Origin: Erythroxylum novogranatense
Lineage: Eukaryota > Streptophyta > Magnoliopsida > Malpighiales > Erythroxylaceae
DNA length: 64,000 nt
Direction of reading: 5' to 3'
Assembly: GCA_029891385.1 (NCBI GenBank)
Contig: JAIWQS010000054.1
Span: forward strand, 62,001-126,000
Made by a program: the position numbers and the translations under genes. Below, piece after piece: positions 22,891 to 35,632 of this stretch. The stretch's first letter is position 1. The number at the start of each line of letters is the position of its first letter. The notes under the pieces were generated by a model. That model was not told where the DNA came from. It saw nothing but the letters and a program-made list of their open reading frames with translations, and did no database searches.

Positions 22891-24318
22891 GGTGTTGGAG
22901 CGTTGTTGGAGAGATCATGCAACTCTTGACTTACTATCCAAGTTAGCAACATGTTGTCGTCTATTGGATGCATGGGGTTAGAACTTCCGGCACCAATTTA
23001 AAAAACATCTGGATGCATCTCAGCATTGTATTAACAGACTGCAAGGTAGGAGGTCCGAGGTCGATAGGCGGGAGTTTCTGCAGGCTAAAAAGCGACTGGT
23101 AGAGTTGCTCGCACAACGCGAATTATTCTGAAAACAGAGGGAAGAAGAGGTGTGGTTAAAGTATGGCAATCGCAATATGAGGTTTTTCCATGCGAAAGTT
23201 ACGACACGACAATGCAGGAATCGAATTGCTCAATTGAAAGATGTGAATGATAAGTGGTAGAATTGGTCGACTGGGCTTACACAGGTAATTTCTGATTACT
23301 TTGTTACACTTTACTCTTCGCAAGATTGTACTTTGGATAGTATCCTTCACTGGGTGCCGCACTATCTCTCAGATGAGGATAATTTGCTGCTTGATGAGCC
23401 GTTTACCTGTGAGGATGTTCGATAGGCAGTTTTCAGTATGTGTGGGGACAAATCTCCAAGAATTGATGGCTTGAACCTTGGGTTTTATCAGCGTTATTGG
23501 GATCTTATTGGCGAAGATGTCTCTGCATTTTGTCTTCAGTGTGCTACAATAGGTATTATTCCACTATCCCTGAATGAAACAATCCTTGTCCTCATTCCCA
23601 AGAAGCGGGATCCAGAACATATGACTGATTTTCGACCGATTGCTCTATGCCAAGTCCTCTACAAGATTATTGCTAAGATGTTTGCCAATAGACTGAAATG
23701 TGTCTTACCTAAACTAATCTCTCCAACGCAGGGTGCTTTTGTTGTTGGTAGACACATTCAAGATAATTCGGTGGTAGCTTTTGAGGCGCTCCATTACTTG
23801 AGGGCTAGAAGACGTGGAAAGACTGGCTATGCGACTCTTAAAATTGATATAAGTAAAGCTTATGATTGGCTTGACTGGTGTTTTATGACAGCAGTAATGC
23901 GGAAGTTGGGGTTCAATAACAGATGTCTTGGACTGATTGACCAATGTGTTTCTTCGTTCTTCTATCAGGTGCTTCAGCATTTATTGGATTGATCTATCCA
24001 GGCAAAGGTTAACGGCAAGGCGATCCTTTGAGTCCCTACTTGTTTATTATTTGTGTTGAAGCGCTATCTAGACTTATTCAAGCTAAGGAGAATCAAGGGG
24101 CTATTCATGGTGTCAAGATCGTTACAAGAGCTCCCGTCATTTCCTATTTATTCTTTGTCGACGACAGTGTCCTTTTCTTCAAAGCTCAAATTGATGAAGC
24201 ACAGGCTGTTAAGACATTATTGAAGGAATATGAGCAAGCTTTTGGACAGGCGATTAATTTTTCTTTAGTCCTAATACGAATTTGGTGACAAAATTAGATA
24301 TCTGTTCACTATTGCAGA
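22890..24318 (+). pseudogene. LINE ORF2 reverse transcriptase, broken by stops and hAT insertion
   Basis: The RT blocks are clear: KSPRIDGLNLGFYQRYW (block 1, about 23447), LIPKKRDPEHMTDFRPIALC (about 23590), GAFVVGRHIQDN (about 23730), LKIDISKAYDWLDW (with the first catalytic Asp, about 23838), and GDPLSPYLFIICVEALSRL (about 24020). The active-site block reads LFFVDDSVLFF (about 24150) where FADD is usual. A 2-base or larger shift sits near 24010. Coding stops where the hAT element begins. Confidence 0.85.
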
Positions 24319-24899
24319 CAAGGTTTTGAAATCCGAACCGGACGTCGAACCGGAGGATTTACTAGTCACCGGTTCGACCACCGGTTGAACCGGTGTGATG
24401 TCATAATTACGTAATAATTATATTTAATTATATATAATATTAGTAATATTAAAAAAGAAAAATGCCAAATAATATAAATAAAAATAAATAAAATTTTCAA
24501 CCATCAATCATATAATTGTTCTCAAATAATAACTAAAATATCATGACTAGATGTCAAAATAATTACATCAACCAACTCAAAATAAAAAAATCCACCAAAA
24601 AATGTCTAAATATTTAATATCATAACCAAATTCGAGTCTAACACATCCATTAAAACAAGACAACAAAGTCAACAATTATCCCAAATAATAACCACATGAT
24701 CGAGTCCAAATGAAATTAACATCAAACAAATCAAATAATCCACCATCAAGTATTTTAATAAAGTCACATTAAAAATCATCATCTTTATCAATAAGGTGAT
24801 TCCTTTGTTGCCTTAAGATACGAGCAACTTCACCATCATTGGAACTCGAGGTTCCGATAGCAAAAGTTGTTAAATCAATGTGATCACTGATCCTATTTA

Positions 24900-27260
24900 T
24901 GTCTTCTTCATCAACCTAAACAAAAAGAGTTCAATTAAATAATGTGAAATAATAAACAGGTAGATAATATTACAATTAAAAATTAAGTAGTTTCTTATAT
25001 AACCTCGAGATGGCTGCAAATTTTCATTAGATAATTCTTCTTCAAGCATATCTTCTATCTCATCAGCATCAAGCTCTCCACTCGAATCCTCATCAACCAC
25101 CCAAAATTCCACTTTGTCAATGCTTTCATAATCAATTGGATCATATGGTCTCTTCATTTGTTTGCCACTATTAATAATGAAAGATTTTAGTTTATGATAA
25201 TAATATAAAGTACTAATTTATTGACAAGTGAAGAAATCTTACCGATGCTGCAACCTCAAATTGTAATGAACAAACACAAGATCATTGAGTCTTTGATGTT
25301 CCAATCGATTCCTCTTCTTAGTATGAATCCTCTCAAATACACTCTAATTCCGTTCACATCCCGACGAAGATGAAGTCTGACTCAATATTTTAACTGCAAT
25401 CTGCTGCAAGTGCGGCGCATCATGACCAAAACACGTCCACCATTCATCTAAATAAATTTTTACACCCTTTAATAAATGCAATTAATATTAAGAGTTTATT
25501 ATAGCTAAACAAGAATATAAATAGTCAAGTAAAAAGCAATAAAAATACATACCAGGTCGAGTTGTTTTTGCATTATTTATAGCTAATGATCGCTCAAATC
25601 TTTTGGCTCCCGAAATGTAGTGATTTCTTCAACTATGTTTTGAAGTCCGGAAAATACTTCTCAACAACATCAAGTAATCCTGAAAAAGCTTGTGTTTTGA
25701 GTGGGCTATCTGGATCGCATCGAAAGGTCGATTCAAGAAAATGCAATGCATGAAGACGTCTGCGTAACATTTTATCCCACCTATCATCGATTATATCAAT
25801 ATAGGCTTGTAAAGCGCGCTTTGTTTCTAAATAGCTCCTTTATGCCCTCGATTGCCCTCCACATTCCCTCGTATATATAGCCTAACGAAGGCTTCTCACC
25901 TGAGTCACACATACGCAAACAATCTCATAATCGCCCATGATCTTCATAATAATTAAGCTATTGTTCCAGAAGTTGCTATCTAGAACAATTTGCTTAACTT
26001 CTCTACCTTTTTTCAGTTTTTAGGAATTTCTTAAATCCAGCATTCACGATCGTAGCTTCCAAATGCTCCTTGTGATCGTAAAGACTATTCAGTGCAATAA
26101 ATTGTGTGCCAAAGCGAGTATCTCCTGGACGAATAATTTCAGTCCACCTAGGCCGTTTTCTCAACCATCCATGAGGCCACTTGTGATTATACACAAACAT
26201 TGTAATCCTCGAAGCAAGAATTACCAAATTCTTCACCGGTGTCAATTCCCCAATATCTTTCATAATCAAATTGATACAATGTGCAGAACATGGAGATCAA
26301 TAGATCGAAGGATATTTCTCAGACAACAATTTTCCAGCCTTTTTGTAGTTCATTGATTTATCCGTGACCATATGCACAACATTTTTAGCACCAACCATCT
26401 CAACAATCTCAGAGAAAAGATTACATAAAGTTTGTGCATCATAATCAATACTAGAAACATCAATAGATTTAATAAAAGAAATACCATTTGGACAGTAAAT
26501 CAAGAAATTAATCAAAGATCTGTGCATATTATCTGTCCAACCATCACCCATAATCGTACAACCAGTTTCAACCCATTTAGAGCGCAAATCATCAATAGAC
26601 AACTGACATTGGGTTTTATCTTCTTTAAGTAATGAGACTCTTAATGCATGATAAGTAGGACCTGTGTATCCATGACTCATAGTTGCAATCCGACTAATCA
26701 TAGGCTGAAAAATGGTGAATTAACAGCATTAATCGGAATACAACTATCGTAAAACCACAATGCAATCGACATATTAGTATCATGCCATCTTTCTCTACTT
26801 AGTAGTGTTGCTTGTATGCTAGGTTGAGCCTAGTCCATACCAGTACCAGCTTTCATGTAACTTCTAATTTCATTTGTTTTCTTTCTCTTACTACTACCAC
26901 CTACATCTCCTTTACCAGCTAAGTTAGAGATCTCTACTATATTATCTTCATCTAACTCACAAGTCTCAACATCATACAAATTCATCCTAGATTCATTTTT
27001 CTCCTTTTTACTATTAGATGCTTCTATTAACTGTCCTTTAATAAAAAAACGAACATCTGGTTTAACTTTAGGACAGGGTTTGACATTACCAGTAATGCCA
27101 GCTAGGGGTTGCTTCATTCAGTTTATCCTGCCACCACAAATTGCATGATAGCAATACAAACACTTTAAGGTTCGTTTCTTTCCACATGTTTATACCTCAT
27201 AATAGTGCTTCCATGCTATATCACTTCTCTAACGAGGATTTTGGCTGCAACTTTGATCAG
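24900..27260 (-). pseudogene. hAT transposase (BED finger, DUF659, hAT dimerisation), degenerate
   Basis: Read on the minus strand, a BED-type zinc finger remnant lies around 27100-27240 (SDIAWKHYYEV, LKCLYCY, then MKQPLAGITGNVKPCPKVKP). DUF659 follows (26297-26701; TGCTIMGDGWTDN, VHMVTDKSMNYKKAG), then the catalytic middle (26003-26269; WTEIIRPGDTRFGTQFIAL). The hAT C-terminal dimerisation block lies near 25270-25450 (SQTSSSSGCERN, then FERIHTKKRNRL). In that block the conserved Trp codon after CERN is TAG. The tail is acidic (25020-25157). Several frameshifts make it inactive. Confidence 0.85.
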
Positions 27261-27359
27261 TGGATGACAACGTGTGCGATGGTGCAGAAGAAGCATTGTT
27301 ATCCATCACTACAAAATATAAAACAAAGATGGTTCATGATATGTAATCTTTGAATAAGA

Positions 27360-28770
27360 AATTAGAGGAAACAGTGAGTTAAAGATTGTTCATGATATAT
27401 AAAATATGATTCTGTAACAATTTCAAATTTTCATTGCACTCATTCTCTTGCATAAGCATGAAAGAATGTTATCTCCAGCTAAGTCTAGATCTAAAATATC
27501 ATATTAACAACATAAAAAAGGACGTCATTTTCTTCTAAAAGCAGAAGTTAAAGATAATTAAGCATAAAGATCACAAAAGGTTTTGCTTTCAAAGCGCCAA
27601 CATATAGATCTTTTCATGTTCTTTGTTTTATTTATTGTACAGTACTTATAACTAAATTCCTAATTTCTACACAAAGTTTGAACTTTATACAAGATAAAGA
27701 AAAAAAAGACTTGTTATTGATACATAAGACTCCAAATGATATACGTGTTCAAATTTTGTTGGTGTTACTCTCTCCTTCTGCAATCAAAAGATTCAAAACC
27801 ATACCTTTCTTTCTACATCAAAACCAACGCCGAAAATGACTAGTGCTTACCCTTGAGAAAAGTAAAGAACCAAGATTAAAGGGATGAGAAAAAAGTCAAG
27901 AAAATAGAGCCCAAAAATTTCAACCCATCCTAGTTTTTTAAATCTTCAATCTGAACATAATCAAACATACCAAATTCACAATTATGGAGATCAAACATAA
28001 GAAGTTTCCATTAACCAATAGCATCAACGTAGTTTAGAGTTAGAATGCATCGACTATGAACTACATTTTAGCATAATAGAACCAAATCCAGTTCGAAGAA
28101 CTTCACAATCAGCAACTAAAACGAAACCAGGGGAAAAAACGACTAGAAATGAGATTAAAAAAACATATAGAAAGGACTGTTTAACTTACTGGGATCAATT
28201 GACGAAACAAACAAGTGAGAAAAGTGAAGTTGAAGAAATGTAACTGAAAGTGAATATTGCAAAGTGAACTTGCTAGAGGACAAGTTGACTCTTCTGGTGG
28301 TTCCCACAATCTTCACCAGTACTCCTTGTTATCATTTAAAAGATGGAGAGTATTGATAGTACCATTACAAGTTTCTTCAGTCCAACCCCAGCGCAGAGTT
28401 AGATATTGCCGGTCGTATCGGTATCCACCACACTGCACTATCCAAGTAAATCTTAACTTAAAGAAATGCACATCTGTGGCTGTCGTCGCCCTTAGTGATG
28501 AGCCTATTTGGTTCTTAAAGATGCTTGATTCTTGAAAATGTCGAAACCCTTAATTCAAAGGATTAGGTAGAGTCGTATTCGTAGAGGAATGACCGAATGA
28601 GGGTTTTTTTTAAAGTTGTGTCATTGAACCAGTGGTCGAATCGGTCAATTGACCGGTTTTCACCGGTTCACACTGGTTCAATTGAAGATTGGTTTTTAGG
28701 AGTTAACCGGACCAGATAGCCGACCGGTCACCTGTCGAACCGGTCGGTCCTGTCCGGGTTTCAAAACAGA
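27360..28770. other. hAT 5' non-coding part with subterminal motif cluster
   Basis: No domain-bearing ORF. The last 160 bases hold about eight copies of CCGGT/ACCGG in both orientations. Confidence 0.6.
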
Positions 28771-28779
28771 GATTGCAGA

Positions 28780-30610
28780 TTTAGGAACAAGATGATCTTG
28801 GCAGTTATCTTGGCCTTCCAATGGCTATTGGTCGTAACAAAAAAAAAGTTTTCGGATACATGAAGGATCGAGTTTGGAAAAAACTCAATTCTTGGACTGT
28901 AAAGCAATTGTCAAAACTGGGTAAAGAAATCTTATTGAGGACTGTTCTTCAGGCTATACCAAATTATGTCATGATACTCTTCTTATTCCCCAAGTCGCTG
29001 TTTGAGGAACTTGAGCAGATAATGTGTCGGTTTTGGTGGGGTACCGCGGACAATAGGAAAGATATACACTAGATGAACTGGGACTGCTTAAGTAGATTAT
29101 GAGCAGCTGAGGGCCTTGCTTTTAAACACCTTCGAGAGTTTAACATTGCTCTTTTGGGCAAGTTAGGCTAGAAACTACTAAAGGAACTTGACTCGTTAGT
29201 TGCAAGATTGCTCAAAGAACGCTATAATGCCCATTGCTCATTTTTAAAAGCCCTTTTTGGTGTGAACCCAAGTTATCTATGGTGAAGCATTCAAGAAAGT
29301 CAACATATTATTAGACGAGGCCTGTGCTGGAAGATTGGCAGGGGGGATAGAGTGCAAATCTGGTCTGATCCATGGTTAAAGGATGTGGATAATCCATTTG
29401 TTACCACCCCTTTTTATGCAAGTTATGGTGTTCTCCTTGTTAAAGATTTGATGGCTAATGGGAGGTGGAATTCCAAGTTGATAACTGCAATCTTTAACAA
29501 CTGCGATAGTGGTTTAATATTGAGCCTCCCACTTTCTGGTAATGGTGTGGATGGTTTGCTTTGGTTGTATGAGGACAAAGGCTTTTTCTCGGTCAAGTCA
29601 GCTTACAAAACTCTCACTTGTGGTAACCAAGAGCCTCGAAATGCAGAGATAGCGCAGGTATGGAAGAAGCTTTAGAAACTTAAAGTGCCCCCGCAAGTGA
29701 GTAATTTTGTTTGGAGGGCTTCAAATAATATCCTACCGCTACGTGAAAACTTGCTCTTAAAGAAGGTCGATGTCCTGCCATGGTGTCCATTTTGCAGTCA
29801 ATTGACGGAAAGTCTGTTGAACTTACTGGTTACCTATTCGTTCACAAAGCAGGTATGGCAGTGTTCTTATATGGGATGGTTTTCGCCAATGGTGACAAGC
29901 TTTCAAGAGTGGCTGTGGAGGTTTTTTCGTTTGTTTAATGATCGTGATTTAGCTTTAGCTTTGAGTTTATGCTGGCAGGTATTGAATGTACGCAATGACC
30001 TTATTTGAAACCACAAAGTTACTTCTCCTTATCGGTTTGGGCTCGAACGTTGTGACGCCACCATGATCGGTTGAAGGCACAGGTGGTGGTTGAGCATGAC
30101 CGCACTACGGATGGTGTCATTACATGGCGGTCACCAGACTTTGGATGGGTGAAACTCAACATTGATGTTGCAACAACTATGGATGATTCCTACACTGGGT
30201 ATGGTTTCATTGTTAGAGATTCTTCGGGTTCAGTTTTAGGGGTTCGGGTTGGCAGACTTAATGGAGTTTTTTTATGAAAGATTGCTGAAGCTTTAGCCAT
30301 AAAGGAGGCCCTTAGTTGGATTAAGCGTAAGAATTGGCAAAGGGTCATTGTTGAGAGTGATTGCCTACTTGTTATTCAAGCACTCATGGATCGACACTAT
30401 GTAGATGCGACTGATTTTAGCAATTTAATCTCTAATTCTCGTTTTTTCAGATCTCAACTTGATTACGAAGTTGTCTTTCAACATGTCAGGTGTTTTGCTA
30501 ATGAGGTTACTAATGGCTTAGCCTAAGCTTCTCGAACAATGACAAATGTAGGTGGGTGGTGTATTAATTTTCCTCCTTTTGTACCGCCTCTATTGTGTTT
30601 GGATAATTAA
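28780..30610 (+). pseudogene. LINE ORF2 C-terminal part: zf-RVT and RNase H, broken
   Basis: The part after the hAT insertion begins near the RT thumb (MAIGRNKKKVFGYMKDRVWK, then LLRTVLQAIPNYVM and MCRFWWGT, 28821-29072). The zf-RVT region follows: LCWKIGRGDRVQIWSDPWL (about 29320), FFSVKSAYKTL (about 29585), VPPQVSNFVWRASNNILP and WCPFC (29685-29800). The RNase H domain at 30130-30520 has FGWVKLNIDVA (first catalytic Asp position), AEALAIKEALSW (Glu) and VESDCLLVIQAL (Asp). Stops at about 29071, 29674, 30008 and 30277 interrupt it. Confidence 0.85.
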
Positions 30611-30640
30611 TATATCTCATCCTTCTTCTATAAAAAAGAC

Positions 30641-33095
30641 GTTTGTTTGTCTTTAAACAAATCATAATTCAAACCATTAAGACAAAAAACATCCATCCCT
30701 TTTCAAACTCAACATGTCCATTCACATCCTAAACTATCATATCTTATGAATGAAATAAACATACAATTAAACTCTAGCAATCCTAAAACTAACTTCTTCT
30801 TTTTTTAAGAATAAATCCTAGAACTAACTTCCACAAAATAATATCAATAGCAATTAAATTGACAATTCTTATGAAATCAAAAGAACAAAAGTTCACAACC
30901 TTACAAAGGATTCACTCAATTCACTTAAAATTGTTTTAGGGTGAAAATATAATAAAACTCTCAAATCAATACATAAAAGGAATCTTAACAATGAGCTTAT
31001 TATAAATGCCATCTCCACCACTAATAAGTAAACTAGAAGCAAAAATCTAAAGGTATTTTAAATAGGATGTAATGGAGTTCAGGTAAAGGTATGAAAAGGA
31101 TAATTAAAAAGTTAAAAATAAGAAGGGAATTTACACAAACAAGACTACCCAAAAACTTGGTTTTCAAAACATAGGTCCTTTAATGAAATATGCCAACATA
31201 ATAATAATTCTTCTCACTCACTAACAAATATTACAACTTTTCTTCTTTTCTTTATTTTTTTTCAATTGATATGCTCGGAGCAAATATTTTTAAAATTTGA
31301 ACTTCAAGCAACTTTAGAAAGAATATAAAGATGTAACAATAATGCACTTAAGAAAAAAATTAGCGATTAATACGCACCAACAATCATAAACATAACGGAC
31401 CTTCTATTTAAAATTCTTCAATATAATCCAAGTTTTATGTATTCAAGTAAATGTAAAACCTTCATGATTCAAAAGCAGATGAAAAGTTTGCAAGACAAAT
31501 AAGGTAATTGGCGATCAATGTGGGTATTATCATTCAAAGATAAGGTTAATGTCAAAATTGGTTGCTCCAAAGGGATAAAACAAGGTAGATAACAATTAAA
31601 GAAAAATAGGCTAAAACAATTGGTCAAATCTAAGTGCTTTTATCATTTTAACACCTCTAGTCTGACAATTTGGTCTCAACATGAATAATAAGAGCAAGTT
31701 TTAAAATCATCCAACTATACATGATATACATATCACAAAAAAAACCAAGCATAATATAATGATGTATTGCTCTTAGGCCTAAAAACTCACATTTAAGCTT
31801 AATTTGTGTAAATAATATGCAATTTTCATTCAAATTAACTATCTCAATGATTACTAAAAGTACATATAATAAAACAAGTCTATTTCAGCCTTCATCCTTT
31901 TGCATACTAACTCAACTCGGTAATTAATAACAACCTAAAGTGTTCTAGAAAGATTTTAAATAAATTGAGATTTTAGTTAAAAATAAATAATGAGGATTAT
32001 AATAGGTCTAATAATTGGCCCAAAATTGAAAATTTTCTTCAAATTTTATTCAAAATTCAATATACCCTTCTCCACACTTAAAGATTTACATTGTTCACAA
32101 TGCACATAGTAAAAGAACATAAAAATAAGATCAAAGAAAAACAAAGTGAGAAAGGAATATTGGTGTGATGTTTCTTTAAACGATAAACTTGTTGCAATTT
32201 CCATACTAAATTAATTACAGTTATCCACTAAAAGAAAAATAAAAGCGGATAAAAGAAAAAATAAAATAAATAAATAATAATACAAAACAAGAGTTTAGAA
32301 AGGCTACTTGCTAACTATTAAGACAAAACAAAATAATAAATAAATAAACAATACACAAAATGTAAAAATGAAAATGAAAAAAACTAAACACAAAAAACAC
32401 CACATACAACATCTTAGTCGCCTTTGTGTCTGCCAGTCCATAGGTGTACTGGGAATGTCCATTGTTTAGGTATCCTTAAGTGCGGCGTTTGTAGTAGCAT
32501 AAGCATCTAGTTACTGTGGATTTAGTGATAATATGATAACTCTAGTTGGTGGAGGTGGTACCTCGACTCTGAGATATCCTGCGATCCTGAGCAATCACTC
32601 CTCCATCCATCTATCATGCATCTTCAGCTGTGTCGCACACTTCGTTAGCTCTTATTGCCCATCCTGAATAGTGTGTTGCACTCCTAAGATCTGCCTTATG
32701 TATTTCTCTAATCAGTCGATCTTCAGATGGTCTAGACATGGAGGTGTCGATAATCTCTTAGGTGAGTTCAGACTCTCCAATAAGTCATCCTAATGCTCAA
32801 CTTCTCATATCATTCACTTCAGCAACTACCTACTTTTATTGGTCTCCAACCAATCTATAGATATCACGTACTAGTCCCTGTCTCAGAGTCACTATATGCA
32901 TGTTCTTTATTGTATCCAGACTCAAAGAGACCATGTTATCAATTAGTCTCATTGATAGTAATCTACCAAAAACTTCCATCCTACTAGCTAGTTAGGTCAT
33001 ATAACTATATAAGGCCCAATACAGATCATGTCCACCTTCTTATTCTCATGTTGGTGCGTAAAATATTTGGCCAATACGTGCTCATGATGAATAGG
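30641..33095. other. AT-rich sequence without recognisable gene
   Basis: About 2.4 kb, strongly AT-rich with many A-runs. The part at about 32400-33095 is less AT-rich and may be the decayed downstream part of the retroelement ORF at 33100-33560 on the minus strand. Confidence 0.5.
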
Positions 33096-33099
33096 AACC

Positions 33100-33560
33100 C
33101 ACTCTTTCATGCTTCATAAATACAAACCATTCACTTCCCCACAACTCGAAAGCTATTACTTTGCCTACTCAATGTATGACCAAGTATGGTGTGAATATAC
33201 TTGAATGTAGGGCATCTCAATGTGGACGTTGTATTTTTGCTAAAATCATAATCCTCTTTATTGCTAATACTACTGAAAAAATGTCTAGCCTCTATCTCAT
33301 ATAGAAAATCCACTTGAAGATCAAAATAATCTTGAATTTCCACAAAATCTTGATCATAAAGGCCCATCATTATGAAAAAAAAAAGTAGCTCATCCACGTC
33401 CTATCCCCTAACAACCTAAATTGAACGGAGTTCTGTTGGTTTCAACTGAAGTGGCCTTCTCCGAAAAGAAAGTGGAGCAAAAATCTAGTATGAGCTTCCT
33501 GTAAATAGGCTTCACTATCTCAAAGATAGTCCAACATGTCTAGGCATTAAACGAATTTAG
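33100..33560 (-). pseudogene. Athila-like retrotransposon ORF fragment
   Basis: On the minus strand the order is a segment with LILDFCSTFFSEKA, an acidic/aromatic stretch (DYFDLQVDFLYEI), then LRCPTFKYIHTILGHTLSRQ. The last part resembles the 'hP.lrYiHr.la.tl..R' signature of the ORF1/gag-like domain of plant Athila-type Ty3/gypsy elements. It is short, frameshifted and lacks flanking LTRs that I can see. It could instead be a decayed Mutator/FAR-type or unrelated plant ORF; identification is tentative. Confidence 0.4.
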
Positions 33561-34285
33561 TTCATAAAAATAGAAAGCATAATCAAAGATTTAGAAGGAG
33601 GATTAAAAATAAAAGAATTCACTATATATCCCTTTTAAAATAAAATTCACAGAAACTTTGATATAAATATGCTATATTTTTAATAATTAAGAATAAAGTG
33701 GAAAAGTGAATAATGTTGGATTATTAAATGTAATTGGCTTGAAAATTTTCTTAAATAAATCTAATAAAATTTTGTAATGTCTAGGTCCAAAGGTTAGATT
33801 AAAGAGTAGATTGGATTTGTCAATTAGTTGAGTCCAAAATTCATGTAAAGATAACCTTAGATTATAGATTGATTTGTCAATTAGTTGACTCCAAAATTGT
33901 GTAAAGATAACCTTAGATTATACTTTTAGACTAGTGTAAAGTTTTTGAAACTTTGAATTTTGTTATCAATAAATTATTTTATAGAACTAATGTTGATAGT
34001 TACACATATGGATTTCTAAAATATATGAATTATATTTATTTATTTCACAAATAATTAACTAAGTACAAAGTATTTCACATTTATATTTTATTACGTATTA
34101 TGAGGTGTATCGCTCGTTAATTCAGCAAAAAATTTGTTAATTAAATTTTCAGTTGTGTATGACTATAATTTAGAATATTAAGGTAAATAAATCATGTTTA
34201 TGAAATCAAATAGAAACTGTCTTATAATAGGTTGTGAATAAATTGTATAAATCATGAATTTGCACTTGCCTAGGATATATTACAT
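33561..34285. repeat. AT-rich spacer with 58-bp tandem duplication
   Basis: The unit containing 'tttgtcaattagttga(g/c)tccaaaatt' occurs twice in tandem (about 33807-33865 and 33866-33921). Nothing else recognised. Confidence 0.7.
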
Positions 34286-34304
34286 TCGATTATTTATTTA
34301 TTTA

Positions 34305-34365
<61 letters not shown>

Positions 34366-34366
34366 T
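34286..34366. repeat. Microsatellite (ATTT)n then (ATT)n
   Basis: Uninterrupted ATTT repeats lead into about 18 ATT repeats. Confidence 0.95.
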
Positions 34367-34540
34367 GTGATTAGTATTATTAGTGTTATTTGCATTTATT
34401 TTAGATATATCTTGAGATTTGGATATTTTATTATTATTTCTATTTAGTGCTTTTTTTCTCCTTTACTTATATTTTCATTTATTTTACGTTTTATGAATTG
34501 TTTCATTATATGCATCATTCATATATTGTCTCATTTGCAT

Positions 34541-34650
34541 GTGGGTCCACCGAAAATAGCATCTCTATTATGTAGGGGTAAGGCTGCGTACTATCGGACC
34601 TCCCCAGACCCTGCTTCATTACAGAATTTCGAACTAGGTGATGATGATGA
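34541..34650 (+). repeat. SINE-like fragment
   Basis: The sequence 'aggggtaaggctgcgtac' followed by 'ggacctccccagaccctgct' resembles the 3' half of the widespread Au-type plant SINE. No convincing A and B boxes remain upstream, so it is probably truncated. A (GAT)n run follows at 34639-34656. Confidence 0.45.
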
Positions 34651-34689
34651 TGATGATAGTCATAGATTGATATGTAGTTTAAATATGAG

Positions 34690-35440
34690 TAAAAGATGAC
34701 TAGGCATTTGTCCGTGAAGCAGATATCGGGACATTATGAGTTCCAAGAATGTCCTGTGTTGATAGTTAGGTGTCGATATGGTATTGGGATATCCTGAGTC
34801 ATAGACATATCCTATGCCAATGACTTCGTACTAAAGTAATACCAAGGTACTAAATTTGATTGAAAAATTGAGATATCCTGTACTGATATTTATATAACTA
34901 ATTATGTTTGTACTTAGTAAGAGATTACGATGAGTAGAGATGAGCCAATAGACCATTGAATCTAAGTCTACTAGGTTAAACATAGCCTACATAATTCAGT
35001 TAATGATAAGATAAAATGTAGATGGAAGTAACAAAACAATATTACTCTTAATCATTGCTAATGATAAAATTTTGGATGTTTGTTAATTGTTTGAATAGGC
35101 TAAGTATTGTTGTATATTTGGTATTATATTTATATTTTAATCATTTGACTAATTTCAATATATACATATTGCATTATTTGATTTTAAGGGACGGTCCGTT
35201 ACTCTTACTAAGTAGAGAACTCACTCTTTATCATTTTTTTAAGGAGATAGAGGTTGTTGATAACCCTAGTGCACGTGAATGATGAGTGAAGTTTAGTTTA
35301 GGCTAGTATATTAAATTAAGTAAAGTTTTCTTTATTGTATATACTTTTATCGTGACAATTTAAGTAGTTGTATTTGTATAGAATATTTTGTGACTAACTA
35401 ACATCTTTTTTAAAACTAATAAATATTTTGATAATTAATG
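34690..35440. other. AT-rich sequence without recognisable gene
   Basis: No domain or repeat structure recognised. A 'gatatcctg' phrase recurs near 34787, 34811 (partial) and 34872. Confidence 0.5.
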
Positions 35441-35446
35441 TCATAA

Positions 35447-35632
35447 TTGTGGAAGAATTTGGATAATGATGGTTTAAGAATGATTGGAGCTTTACAATCG
35501 GATAGAGGTGTTACAAGGTTGATGCTAAAGGCAGAGGTGAATTTCGATGAGAATAGTGTTTTGAGTGCAATAGAATTGGTAAACAGGGGGGAAAATTTAC
35601 ATATGAAGTCTTTGTCAGGGAGGGATTGGTGA
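35447..35632 (+). other. 61-codon ORF of unknown nature
   Basis: MWKNLDNDGLRMIGALQSD... ending SLSGRDW. I do not recognise a domain. It ends exactly where the kinase fragment begins and could be part of the same decayed gene. Confidence 0.25.

Larger units (their letters stand above)
24319..28771 (-). mobile_element. hAT DNA transposon, 4.45 kb, inserted in the LINE
   Basis: It is flanked by the 8-bp TSD ATTGCAGA (24311-24318 and 28772-28779). The ends are imperfect inverted repeats: CAAGGTTTTGAAATCCG at the left, and at the right the reverse complement begins CTCTGTTTTGAAACCCGG. Both ends carry clusters of GAACCGG/ACCGGT motifs in the outer 100-200 bases, which look like subterminal transposase sites. 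A degenerate transposase gene lies on the minus strand. The LINE resumes in register after it. Confidence 0.95.
21290..30640 (+). mobile_element. L1-type LINE with RNase H, 5'-truncated or diverged, split by hAT
   Basis: In order on the plus strand: ORF1 with DUF4283-type and zinc-knuckle sequence, AP-type endonuclease, reverse transcriptase, then (after the hAT insertion 24319-28771) the zf-RVT region and an RNase H domain. This arrangement is typical of plant L1 elements that carry RNase H. ORF1 similarity begins abruptly near 21297, so the true 5' end may be missing. The 3' end is near 30640, after 'tataaaaaaga'; no convincing LINE target-site duplication was found. Many stops make it inactive. 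Confidence 0.85.

Noticed and set aside
30600..30660. LINE target-site duplication, from 'gaagacg' near 21297 and 'aagacg' near 30637
   Set aside because: Too short and imprecise, and the left position is within ORF1 similarity.
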